A stretch of 64,000 nt of DNA from Alkalimonas cellulosilytica (GTDB lineage: Bacteria; Pseudomonadota; Gammaproteobacteria; Enterobacterales; Alteromonadaceae): the NCBI RefSeq assembly GCF_036325985.1, contig NZ_JAUHLI010000010.1:116465-180464 (forward strand), given 5' to 3'. Position numbers and translations under genes: made by a program. A model generated the notes under the pieces. It worked only from the letters and a program-made list of their open reading frames with translations. It searched no databases and was not told where the DNA came from. Positions 26,646 to 35,539 of the stretch are shown here, piece after piece. Each line of letters begins with the position of its first letter. Position 1 is the stretch's first letter.

Positions 26646-28784
26646 TCAGTTGCCCCGGGCCGCCTTAATCTCAGCCAGCAGTTGCTGCACATCGGTGCGC
26701 TTTAGCAGCTGCTCGGCGGGCTGTGGCAAACGGCGCTGCCAGTTCGGGTACTCGGTACTGGTACCCGGCACATTGACCGGTGTATCCACCAGCACCAAGT
26801 CTTCCAACTGAAAGGCCATTAGCTTAGCCGGCGTAGCGGCCACAAAACGGTGACTGTGACGGATCAAGGCTGCATAGTCACCCTCTGGCAAATCAAACTG
26901 ATGACGCAGGATCTGCTTTTCTTGCTCGCGCAACTGGTGCAACTGCTCAGCCACCTCTGCGCTGGGGTACAAATCCAGCCGGTGGCGCAGCGCCAAGTCG
27001 TGTTCCTGCCAGTAGCCCACCATAGTTGGCATATCGTGGGTGGTGACCGTCGCCATCGAGCGCTCCGGGTAGGTGGCATCGCTGTGCTGGTAACTGCTGT
27101 CTTTTTGCTCCAACAAAAACACCCGGTACGACAGCACCTGATACTGCTCCAGCAAACGGCTGATTTCCGCCGGTACTGTGCCCAAGTCTTCGCCAATCAC
27201 CACACAGTGATTGCGCTGGCTTTCCAATGCCAGGATGGCAAATAAATCATCCGCCGGAAAACGGACATAGGCGCCCTCGGTGGCACTTTTGCCCACCGGC
27301 GTACACCACAATCGCAGCAAGGCCATCACATGGTCAATGCGCAGAGCACCGGCATGCTGCATATTCGCCTGCAGCAAATCAATAAAGGGCTGGTAGGCTT
27401 TGCTTTTTAGCACCACCGGATTGTAAGGCGGCAAGCCCCAGTCCTGGCCTTTGGGTGCCATAATATCGGCTGGTGCGCCGACACTCAGCTTGAGAAAGTA
27501 GTTTTCCGGCTCCGCCCAGGTCTCGGCGCTGCTGCGGTTGGTGCCCACCGCCAGGTCGCGGTACAAACCAATGGCCATACCGGCCTGCAGACAGGCTTGC
27601 TGGGCGGCAGCCAACTGACGGTAGGCCAGCCACTGGGCATACAACTGCTGCTGAATCGCGTCCTGATGCTGCACAGCAAACTGCTGCACTGCCGGGCTAT
27701 GCGGCCACTGATACTCGGCCGGGAATTGCTGCCAACTGGCCATCTGCCAGTCTTTGGCAAACATTTGCTGCTGCAATACCTTGTACACCACCAGTTGATA
27801 CAGGCTATCGCCACCGTCTTCGACAAAACGCTGAAAGGCTTTGGCTCTGGGGGTTGCTGCCTGCAGCTCCTGCTGCTGAAAATACGCAAACATCAAACCG
27901 ATAATGCGCTGTTTCAGCCGGCTGACGGTGGCATAATCCACATCGGCGGCCTGGCGGCACTGCTGCAGCTGCTTTTTAAAGTCAGCGCTTTGTACTGCCT
28001 GCTGCACCGCATCAGCCAGGTACTCGGGCTCCAGCGTTAAATCGGCATAGAGGCTGTTTAGCCACAAACGGCTGTTCGGGCTGTACGGGCTGCAATCCTG
28101 GGGCAGGGCCGGATAAAGCGCGTGCAGTGGGTTTAAGCCAATAAAATCACAGCCTGCGGCCGCAAACTCTGGCGCCAGCCGGATCAGGTCACCAAAGTCG
28201 CCAATGCCCCAGTTGTGTTCGGTATTCAGTGCATACAACTGAATGGCCGGGCCGGCGGTTTTGCGAAACACCGCTTTATCCTGCAGCTGAAAACAGCGCG
28301 ATGGCGTGATGATCAGACGCTGCGTCAATTGGTTTTGACCGGCAGTTAACGTGAGCTGGTGGTAACCGGTTTCCAATTCGACCGGAATGTGCAGATGAAA
28401 CGCCAGCCAGGCACCATCGGCCAGGTCGGCTTGCTCCACGATATCGCCCTGATGCAATTCCAGTTCGCCCTGCAATTGCAGGCCATGCTCGGTATCCACC
28501 TGCCAACGCCAGTGGCTTTGAGCGCTGGCTTTGGGCTGCTGCAAACGAACCTGCAAGGGCGTATGCTGCTGCGCTACCGTCACTGGTGGCAGATAATGAC
28601 GCCAGTGCTCAGCTTCCAGCTGCTGAATATGGGCGGCGATGCTTTGTTCTGTGCTTAAATCATAACCCATCGCCAGCAACACTCCTGCAACCACCTGCCG
28701 GGAAATGGTCTCAGGCTGGCCGTGGGCATTGATGTAATGATCCTGTACCCCGGCCAGTTCGGCCAAACGTTGTTGTAATTCCAT
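26646..28784 (-). CDS. malQ: 4-alpha-glucanotransferase (amylomaltase)
   Basis: A 712-residue GH77 enzyme, of the longer E. coli MalQ type with an extra N-terminal region (about 1-150). Catalytic blocks are visible: GALRIDHVMALLRLW (nucleophile Asp), VIGEDLGTVPAEI (acid/base Glu) and VTTHDMPTMVGYW (third Asp). FIGLNPLHALYP and DCSPYSPNSRLWLN are further family blocks. It rearranges maltodextrins in the cytosol. It diverges from the TonB receptor at 29191 across a 406-bp region with two palindromic operator-like sites, suggesting joint control by a maltose-type repressor. AGGTG precedes the start. Confidence 0.95.
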   Translation of the reverse strand: MELQQRLAELAGVQDHYINAHGQPETISRQVVAGVLLAMGYDLSTEQSIAAHIQQLEAEHWRHYLPPVTVAQQHTPLQVRLQQPKASAQSHWRWQVDTEHGLQLQGELELHQGDIVEQADLADGAWLAFHLHIPVELETGYHQLTLTAGQNQLTQRLIITPSRCFQLQDKAVFRKTAGPAIQLYALNTEHNWGIGDFGDLIRLAPEFAAAGCDFIGLNPLHALYPALPQDCSPYSPNSRLWLNSLYADLTLEPEYLADAVQQAVQSADFKKQLQQCRQAADVDYATVSRLKQRIIGLMFAYFQQQELQAATPRAKAFQRFVEDGGDSLYQLVVYKVLQQQMFAKDWQMASWQQFPAEYQWPHSPAVQQFAVQHQDAIQQQLYAQWLAYRQLAAAQQACLQAGMAIGLYRDLAVGTNRSSAETWAEPENYFLKLSVGAPADIMAPKGQDWGLPPYNPVVLKSKAYQPFIDLLQANMQHAGALRIDHVMALLRLWCTPVGKSATEGAYVRFPADDLFAILALESQRNHCVVIGEDLGTVPAEISRLLEQYQVLSYRVFLLEQKDSSYQHSDATYPERSMATVTTHDMPTMVGYWQEHDLALRHRLDLYPSAEVAEQLHQLREQEKQILRHQFDLPEGDYAALIRHSHRFVAATPAKLMAFQLEDLVLVDTPVNVPGTSTEYPNWQRRLPQPAEQLLKRTDVQQLLAEIKAARGN

Positions 28785-28896
28785 AGTGCACCTGTTGCCG
28801 GAAAGCAGCTAGCTGGCAGCCAGCGAACATGGCTGGCATCATCAAAATAAATCACTGAGCCAAGCATAAACAGCGCAGCTGCGGAAAGGAATGCAC

Positions 28897-28910
28897 TGCA
28901 TACGTATGCA
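28897..28910. promoter_or_regulatory. LacI-family (MalR-type) operator candidate, malQ side
   Basis: The perfect 14-bp palindrome TGCATACGTATGCA lies 113 bases upstream of malQ. Its core ATACGTAT is shared with the site at 29073. LacI-family operators are palindromes with a central CG, and ATACGTAT-centred sites are reported for maltose regulators of Alteromonadales as far as I recall. Confidence 0.65.
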
Positions 28911-29072
28911 TTGGCGGATAGGCAAAAAACCAGTAAAAACACTGACTTCCAGACACACCTTTTTGCTGAATAAGCAAAAAACCAGCCAAATCAACGATTA
29001 AAAATCAAACAGGCGCACCAAATGGGGTCAACCTGCTAAAAAACAGCCCCACTTCTGTGCAGAAGTGCCACT

Positions 29073-29088
29073 ATGAATACGTATTCAT
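29073..29088. promoter_or_regulatory. LacI-family (MalR-type) operator candidate, receptor side
   Basis: The perfect 16-bp palindrome ATGAATACGTATTCAT lies 103 bases upstream of the TonB receptor. It shares TGNATACGTATNCA with the malQ-side site. An ACTTCT/AGAAGT inverted repeat (29051-29066) sits just before it. The rest of the 406-bp gap (28785-29190) shows only AT-rich promoter-like sequence. Confidence 0.7.
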
Positions 29089-29190
29089 GTTGTTGTTGCA
29101 CCCGAATAAGTTTAATAAATAGCAAGACGACAGGATTAGCTGCTGCTGAAAAAGCAGAAGCATATAAAAACCAACACGGGGATAAAGGGC

Positions 29191-31959
29191 ATGAACAAGT
29201 TTAAACTCAGTCTGCTGACCATGGCGATGGCCACCGTCGGCATTAGCCATTTTGGCGCTTACGCGCTGGAAAGCGATACCGAAGCGGCAGCAGAAGAAGA
29301 TTCTGTAGAAGTAATCTCGGTGCGAGGCTTCCGTCGCAGTTTGCAAGAATCTCAAAATCTGAAGATGTTTAACAGCTCCTTTGTCGAAGCAATTTCGGCT
29401 GAAGACATTGGTAAATTGCCTGACTCCAGCATCGCTGAATCCCTGGCTCGGATGCCAGGCTTAGCGGCGCAACGGTTAGACGGTCGTGCCAGCCGAATTA
29501 CAATCCGTGGTTTTGGTGAAAATGAAAGTGCCACTACCTTTAATGGTCGGGAACAGGTATCCATTAGTGATAACCGTGGCGTTGAATTCGATTTATACCC
29601 TTCCGAAATCATGAGTCAGGTAGTGGTCTATAAGACACCTGATGCCCGGCTTGAAGCCGAAGGAATTGCTGGTGTCATTGATTTGCGAACGGTCAGCCCA
29701 CTGAGCCGAGATGAGCGGGTAGTGCAGGTCAATGGCCAGTATGAGCGAACCAGCTTTGGCAAGCTAAACCCGGATGGCAATAATGCCGGTATGCGCGGCA
29801 CTTTTGCGTACATCGACCAATTTGCTGATAATACCCTTGGTGTAGCAATTGCGGCTACCACAATGAAATCACCAAACCAGGAAAAGCGCTGGAATGCCTG
29901 GGGATACGATGGCGCTCAACAATCTGTTGAGTGGGGTGCGGGCATTGACGCCGGTGACTTTGAGTTAAGTAATGACTTCGTCATCCTTGGCGGTGCCAAA
30001 CCTTTTGCCCGCTCTTCGACCTTACGTCGTGACTCCATCCTGGCCGTGGTTGAGTACCTACCTAATGACCGCTTAAAGTTGACTGCCGATGCACTTTATG
30101 TCGACTTTTCAGATGAAAAAATACTCCGTGGTATTGAAGTACCAGGGGTTTGGGCTGGTGGAAATACCTTGATCCGTGAAGTAAGCGACGGGGTTGTTTC
30201 TCAGGGCACCATCACCAACCGCGCGGTTGTGCGTAACGACTATGAAGTTCGTGATGCCACACTAAAAGCTTTTGGGTTTAATGCCAATTACGATCTGACT
30301 GACTACATTACTCTGGATTTTGATATCAGCAGGTCCACAGTGAAGCGCCAGATCTGGAGCATGGAAAACTACTCTGGCACTGGCCGTGGGGATGGTGTAG
30401 GCGCAACAGATACCATCGACTACGTGCTTGATCCAGATGGCACTGGCGCAATATTTACTCCAACCTTAGATTATTCAGACTGGAACCTTATCTTACTAGG
30501 TGCACCATTAAGTTGGGGCAACGGCGTAACAATTCCTGGAGATGCTCAGGATGGCTTTATCAATACACCAGAAATTGATGGCGATTTGACAACCTTGCGT
30601 CTAGCTGCAAATCATGCGCTGGATAATGCCGGCCCTATCAGCAGCCTTGATTATGGTATCTCGTACAAAGATCGCTCTAAAACCAAGCGCTCTGAAGGTT
30701 ATTACTTAACTTTAACCAGTTACCCCGGCGCATTAGCACCAGTGCCAGAGCAGTATCGACTTGGTTTCACCGATTTAAGCTTTTTAGGCTTCGGTAATAT
30801 GATTGCTTATGACTCACGTGGTTTAGTTCGTGACGGCTTTTATAACTTAACCCCTGAAAGCTTGAATGATCCAAGCCACCTGGCACGCTCCTGGACAGTC
30901 AATGAACAAGTCACCGCTATTTTTGCACAAGCCAACCTGGATACTGAAATTGCTGATTTTGCGCTTTCAGGTAATGTAGGTTTACGTTATGTGCAAACCA
31001 AACAAGACTCGCAGGGCTTTGGTAACTATGTCGTGGATGGCATCGTACAGTCTGTCCCAACAGACGTATCGCATGACTTCAACATCTTACTGCCCAGTTT
31101 GAACCTGAAGTTAGCCCTGGATGATCAGCAAAGTATTCGTTTTGGTGCAGCAAAAACAATGTCTCGCCCTAGACTGGATGATATGAATGCATCCATGAGC
31201 ATTTCGTACAATCAAAATGCAACATCCGAAGCTGCCTGGAGTGTTGGTGGCGGCAACCCAACACTGGAACCTAAAACAGCGGTTGGTTTGGATTTAGGCT
31301 ATGAAAACTACTTTCACCCAGAAGGCTATTTTGCCGTCACTGTATTCCACAAAGAGCTGAAAGACTGGATTTTTGGTGGTTCAACTCGCTTTGAGTTCGA
31401 TGACATCACTGCGCCTGATGGCTCTACTCCGGTCAACAAGCAGGCTATTGCCAGTGGTCAGGTCAATGGAGGCTCTGGCAGCTTGTCTGGCTTGGAATTA
31501 TCGGCTTCGATTCCATTAAGTATCGTGCATTCAAGCCTGGAAGGTTTCGGTATTTTTGCCAGCCATACGAAAATCACCTCCGACATTCAGGATCCAAATG
31601 GCAATGATTTCGAGCTGCCTGGTTTATCCGATAAAATTCAGACGTTTACCTTTTATTATGATAAAGAAGGTTTTTCTGCGCGGGTTTCTATGCGCAAGCG
31701 CTCTGACTTTAAAGGCGACATCTACAATATCGGCTTTGAGACAGCGCAAGTAGATATTGACGGTGAAACCATTTGGGATGCACAAATCGGTTATGATTTT
31801 GGTGCAGCCGGCTTTACGAAGTTAGATGGCCTAAGCGTATTCCTGCAAGGCCAGAACCTAAGCAACCAGCCATTTACTACCCGTCATGGCAGTGGTGCGA
31901 TTCGTGATTACCAAGACTATGGCAGAACCTACTTGTTAGGCTTCTCCTATCAATTCTAA
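29191..31959 (+). CDS. TonB-dependent receptor, probably for maltodextrins
   Basis: A 922-residue outer-membrane receptor. A signal peptide (about 1-26, ending AYA) is followed by the plug domain (about 40-170: EVISVRGFRRSLQESQ, EDIGKLPDSSIAESLARMPG, SRITIRGFGENESATTFNGREQ) and a long 22-strand barrel ending in the outer-membrane signature LLGFSYQF. The N-terminal pattern RGFRRSLxxSxxxK is typical of carbohydrate receptors in Alteromonadales and Caulobacter-like MalA. Divergent malQ, the shared operators and the halogenase-family gene downstream support a maltooligosaccharide substrate (inference). A strong terminator at 31982 separates it from the next gene. Confidence 0.9.
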   Translation: MNKFKLSLLTMAMATVGISHFGAYALESDTEAAAEEDSVEVISVRGFRRSLQESQNLKMFNSSFVEAISAEDIGKLPDSSIAESLARMPGLAAQRLDGRASRITIRGFGENESATTFNGREQVSISDNRGVEFDLYPSEIMSQVVVYKTPDARLEAEGIAGVIDLRTVSPLSRDERVVQVNGQYERTSFGKLNPDGNNAGMRGTFAYIDQFADNTLGVAIAATTMKSPNQEKRWNAWGYDGAQQSVEWGAGIDAGDFELSNDFVILGGAKPFARSSTLRRDSILAVVEYLPNDRLKLTADALYVDFSDEKILRGIEVPGVWAGGNTLIREVSDGVVSQGTITNRAVVRNDYEVRDATLKAFGFNANYDLTDYITLDFDISRSTVKRQIWSMENYSGTGRGDGVGATDTIDYVLDPDGTGAIFTPTLDYSDWNLILLGAPLSWGNGVTIPGDAQDGFINTPEIDGDLTTLRLAANHALDNAGPISSLDYGISYKDRSKTKRSEGYYLTLTSYPGALAPVPEQYRLGFTDLSFLGFGNMIAYDSRGLVRDGFYNLTPESLNDPSHLARSWTVNEQVTAIFAQANLDTEIADFALSGNVGLRYVQTKQDSQGFGNYVVDGIVQSVPTDVSHDFNILLPSLNLKLALDDQQSIRFGAAKTMSRPRLDDMNASMSISYNQNATSEAAWSVGGGNPTLEPKTAVGLDLGYENYFHPEGYFAVTVFHKELKDWIFGGSTRFEFDDITAPDGSTPVNKQAIASGQVNGGSGSLSGLELSASIPLSIVHSSLEGFGIFASHTKITSDIQDPNGNDFELPGLSDKIQTFTFYYDKEGFSARVSMRKRSDFKGDIYNIGFETAQVDIDGETIWDAQIGYDFGAAGFTKLDGLSVFLQGQNLSNQPFTTRHGSGAIRDYQDYGRTYLLGFSYQF

Positions 31960-31981
31960 GGGATTGTAACTGGTGAAAATC

Positions 31982-32014
31982 AAGCCCCTAAGATAGGCTT
32001 TATCTTAGGGGCTT
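31982..32014 (+). terminator. Terminator/attenuator between the TonB receptor and halogenase genes
   Basis: A 14-bp perfect stem AAGCCCCTAAGATA / TATCTTAGGGGCTT with a 5-base loop and a short TCTT tail. It ends only 17 bases before the halogenase start and may lower, rather than abolish, read-through. Confidence 0.8.
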
Positions 32015-32030
32015 TCTTATGGTGTAAAAC

Positions 32031-33533
32031 ATGAATGAACAACAAGCAGTAAAAGAAGTTGTGATTGTCGGGGGCGGGACAGCGGGCTGGATTAGTGCAG
32101 CACTACTGGTCAAGATGCTTGGGAAGTCCATCAAGATCACACTGATTGAATCCGAAGAAATTGGCATCGTTGGTGTCGGTGAAGCAACCATTCCACCCGT
32201 AATTCACTTTAATGAAGGTCTTGGCATTGATGAGGCCGAATTTCTGAAAGAAACCCACGGCAGTATCAAACTGGGTATTCAATTTGAAAACTGGGGGCAG
32301 CAAGGTGATAGCTATATGCATGCCTTTGGAAGCTTTGGCAAAGATTATCCATTTTGCACTTTCCACCACTTCTGGCTGAAAGCACAACAACAAGGTTTGA
32401 GTGGGGATTTCTGGGATTACTCGCTTAACTATCAGGCAGCAAAACGAAATCGCTTTAACAAGCTTGATGCGATTCCCAATGTGAACCTACAGGGGCTGGT
32501 TTACGCTTATCATTTTGATGCCTCCCTGTACGCCAAGTTTTTACGGCGACATTGTGAGAAATTAGGCGTCGTACGCACGGAGGGGCGCATCGACCAAGTG
32601 GAAACAGACCCAATAACCGGGCATGTGAGCCAACTTATTTTGCAAGATGGCGCAACACTTACAGGCGATCTTTTTATTGATTGCAGCGGTATGCATGCCT
32701 TGTTGATTGAAAAAACACTCAATACCGGCTACGAAGACTGGAGCCACTGGTTACCATGCGACAGAGCCTGGGCTGTCCCTACTGATAGAGTTGACCATGT
32801 CGTGCCATATACCCGCTCTATTGCCCATCAGGCTGGCTGGCAATGGCGAATTCCATTACAACACCGCACCGGTAATGGCTTGGTTTTTTCCAGTAAGTAT
32901 TGGTCAGAAGACGATGCCAAAGCGCATTTATTAGCAAGCTTAGATGCACCGCCTCTGGCTGAACCCAGGTTGATTACATTCAGGACGGGACGACGTCTGA
33001 AGCAATGGAACCGAAATGTTGTCAGTATTGGCTTATCTAGCGGATTTCTTGAACCATTGGAGTCTACTAGCATTCATCTGATCCAATCAGGCATCATTCG
33101 TTTGGTGAAAAACTTCCCTCACCAGGGGATCAAGCCGGAGGAGGTTGCCGAGTTTAACCGCCAGTCACAACTGGAGTTTGAGCATATTCGTGATTTTATT
33201 ATCTTGCATTACAAACTTACGCAAAGAACCGACAGCAAGTTCTGGCGAGACTGCCAGCAAATGGAAATCCCTGAGCGTTTAGCCAAAAAAATGGATTTGT
33301 TTAAAGCAACGGGTAAAGTCTATCGCGAACAGGATGAGCTGTTTTCACCCATTGCCTGGATCCAGGTTATGCTTGGCCAGGGTCTAGTCCCTGAAGATTA
33401 TCACCCTATTGTTAATGCTTTAACCATAGAGCAATTGCAAGAACTGCTTGGCTATCTGAAAACTATTTTTGTCGAAAATGCAAAGAAACTACCTGAGCAC
33501 GATGAGTTTCTTAAACACTTTTGCGGCACATGA
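32031..33533 (+). CDS. Tryptophan-halogenase-family flavoprotein
   Basis: A 500-residue flavin-dependent halogenase homologue. The FAD motif is VIVGGGTAGWISAALL (residues 11-27), the catalytic lysine is Lys80 (HGSIKLGIQFENW), and the WxWxIP motif, which excludes monooxygenase activity, is present as GWQWRIP (about 267-273). FLEPLESTSIHLIQSGI is the conserved Glu-Ser block. All residues for halogenation are there, but homologues paired with TonB receptors in sugar loci have no proven halogenation product. It lies downstream of the receptor, with a terminator between them. Confidence 0.92.
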   Translation: MNEQQAVKEVVIVGGGTAGWISAALLVKMLGKSIKITLIESEEIGIVGVGEATIPPVIHFNEGLGIDEAEFLKETHGSIKLGIQFENWGQQGDSYMHAFGSFGKDYPFCTFHHFWLKAQQQGLSGDFWDYSLNYQAAKRNRFNKLDAIPNVNLQGLVYAYHFDASLYAKFLRRHCEKLGVVRTEGRIDQVETDPITGHVSQLILQDGATLTGDLFIDCSGMHALLIEKTLNTGYEDWSHWLPCDRAWAVPTDRVDHVVPYTRSIAHQAGWQWRIPLQHRTGNGLVFSSKYWSEDDAKAHLLASLDAPPLAEPRLITFRTGRRLKQWNRNVVSIGLSSGFLEPLESTSIHLIQSGIIRLVKNFPHQGIKPEEVAEFNRQSQLEFEHIRDFIILHYKLTQRTDSKFWRDCQQMEIPERLAKKMDLFKATGKVYREQDELFSPIAWIQVMLGQGLVPEDYHPIVNALTIEQLQELLGYLKTIFVENAKKLPEHDEFLKHFCGT

Positions 33534-33614
33534 TACAACAGCACCAAGCTATGCTGGCTAAGCTAAAAACCATAATGAATGGTTCTGCACCATCAGTCAT
33601 TAACGGCTCAAACC

Positions 33615-33644
33615 AAGCGGTTTCACGCTATTGTGAAGCCGCTT
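33615..33644. repeat. Hairpin-forming inverted repeat after the halogenase gene
   Basis: AAGCGGTTTCAC and GTGAAGCCGCTT form a 12-bp stem (one G-T) around GCTATT. There is no T-tract, so it is not a standard terminator. It could protect the 3' end of the message. Confidence 0.6.
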
Positions 33645-33772
33645 CACACACACAATCAATTGCACCAAATCAAAACTAAAGCTATCATACTCCGCTTACA
33701 AATGTAACATTAATCGGTACTGCTTCACACCCCAAGGACGAGGTGGTGCCACGGCATAATTCAGGAGACACC

Positions 33773-35482
33773 ATGCGTACCCTTCTTATCGCTGCGGCCT
33801 TGCTGGCTGCTGCAGTTTTTGCTTATATTAAGCTGTCTGCCAATGGCGTGGAACAAGCCTCAGAGCAGCTAAGCTATATTCCGGCAGACACAGCCCTGCT
33901 CACCGTTCAACTGGAACCTTTTGATCTGGTTCGTTACCTGCAGCAGATGCATCTGTATCCACAAAATACGCAGCAAACCCTGGATATGCTCACCAGCATG
34001 CTGAGCACCTCGGAAAATAACAGCGGCCACTTCCTTGCTGCCTTGCTGGAAAGTTATCTGCAAATCATGAATCAGCCAGAGCAACTGACTGAGCTCACCG
34101 GCATCGGCCATGACTTTCGCAGCTTGTTTTATCTGGTTGGCTTATCCCCGGTCAGCCGGGTTCAGTTAGCCGATGAGCAAGCGTTCTGGCGTTTTTTCGA
34201 CCGGGTAGAACAGCAAAGCCAGCTTTGGCATCAAGCCGAAGAGCTGGATGGCGTAGCCTATCGCCGTTACACCCTGTTTCCATTCAATGGCCACAGCCTG
34301 GACTTACTGGTGACCAGCCGTGATGGTTGGGGCACGCTGGTGCTGACCTCATCTGGCTTTGATCCGGCCCATCACGCCGAAGCTCTGGCCATTCGCAAGC
34401 CAACCGATGCACTGAACTGGCAAAGTGCGGTAGCACCGCTGGCCAAGCGCTACCAATTGAATGAAGCCAGCTTTGGCATGCTCAGCAGCGCCCAGGTGAT
34501 GAAAGCCATCACCAGCAGCAACCATAATCGCCTGGCTCGCGATCTGCATGCCCTGTTAGGAGATGATCTTACTGCCATCATGGCCGACTGGCACACAACC
34601 GCCTGTCAGGCCGATACCGCCGCTATTGCCGCCAACTGGCCAGGCATTTATTTTGATAACCAGCTCAATAAGCAGCCCATGAGCAGCCGGATGTTGATCG
34701 CCAGCAGCGATAAAGCTGCCATGGCATCCCTCGACAAACTGCGTGGCTTTATTGCACCGCACGTACAACAGCCAACCAGCAACAGCCTGCTGCAACTAGG
34801 CCTTGGCCTCAATATTGGCCAATTGCTGCCCGCCGTTGGGGAGTTATGGGCCGCTACCAGCAATGCCAGCCTGCAGTGCGCTCCATTGGTTGAACTGCAA
34901 ACCGCTATGAAAGCAAGCAATCCACTGGCAGCTCTGGCCATGGCCGGTATGGCCGGCTCGGTAAAAGGCGCCTCTTTCACTGTGAATGATATCCAGATGG
35001 ACCCGGCCAGCGGCATGCCTGCTGATGTAGATGCGCTGTTCAGCCTGTCGGCCGACAATGCCCACAGCCTGCTGCAAAGCCTGCTGATGTTTTATCCGCC
35101 GCTGGCTGATATCACTTTCCCGGCGCAGGGCGAGGAAGTAGAACTGAATGAGCTCTTTCCGCTAGCCGCTCAATTTGGCATGGCGCCCAAACTGATGCTG
35201 ACCCAAGATCACGCGCTGATTTATCAGGGCGAGCAAGCCAGCCACCAGGCCAAAACCCTGGCAGGCACCAGCCTGCGCCAAAATGGCTTGCTGCACTTTG
35301 GCATGAACTATGCCCGCCTGTTCACTGCCATGGCTGATGCGATGGCCGCCACAGGCGCAGAATTACCACCCGAGTTTGAGGCTTTGAAAGAGACACCCTA
35401 CCAGTTGGATATGAGTTTGGATATCGAAGCGCAAGGCATTGCCATTGAAACCCGGATGCAGCTGGACGCCAAAGCAGACTAA
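33773..35482 (+). CDS. Exported or membrane-anchored protein of unknown function
   Basis: A 569-residue protein with an N-terminal hydrophobic helix (TLLIAAALLAAAVFAYIKLS) that may be a signal or an anchor. The first residues after it, SYIPADTALLTVQLEPFDLVRYL, resemble the opening of DUF3352-like periplasmic proteins, but I would not name a family. The chain has repeated Ala/Leu-rich helices and several GxxFxVNDI-like beta segments, suggesting two similar lobes. CAGGAG lies before the ATG at 33773; an upstream in-frame GTG at 33743 is less likely. No functional context is visible from its neighbours. Confidence 0.65.
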   Translation: MRTLLIAAALLAAAVFAYIKLSANGVEQASEQLSYIPADTALLTVQLEPFDLVRYLQQMHLYPQNTQQTLDMLTSMLSTSENNSGHFLAALLESYLQIMNQPEQLTELTGIGHDFRSLFYLVGLSPVSRVQLADEQAFWRFFDRVEQQSQLWHQAEELDGVAYRRYTLFPFNGHSLDLLVTSRDGWGTLVLTSSGFDPAHHAEALAIRKPTDALNWQSAVAPLAKRYQLNEASFGMLSSAQVMKAITSSNHNRLARDLHALLGDDLTAIMADWHTTACQADTAAIAANWPGIYFDNQLNKQPMSSRMLIASSDKAAMASLDKLRGFIAPHVQQPTSNSLLQLGLGLNIGQLLPAVGELWAATSNASLQCAPLVELQTAMKASNPLAALAMAGMAGSVKGASFTVNDIQMDPASGMPADVDALFSLSADNAHSLLQSLLMFYPPLADITFPAQGEEVELNELFPLAAQFGMAPKLMLTQDHALIYQGEQASHQAKTLAGTSLRQNGLLHFGMNYARLFTAMADAMAATGAELPPEFEALKETPYQLDMSLDIEAQGIAIETRMQLDAKAD

Positions 35483-35539
35483 GCAGGGTTTCACACCATA
35501 CAGCCCGGTTCAACCTCACTGGCCGGGCTGGATTTTAGA

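Noticed and set aside
33615..33644. Hairpin considered as an intrinsic terminator of the halogenase gene
   Set aside because: The stem is good but no T-tract follows on either strand.
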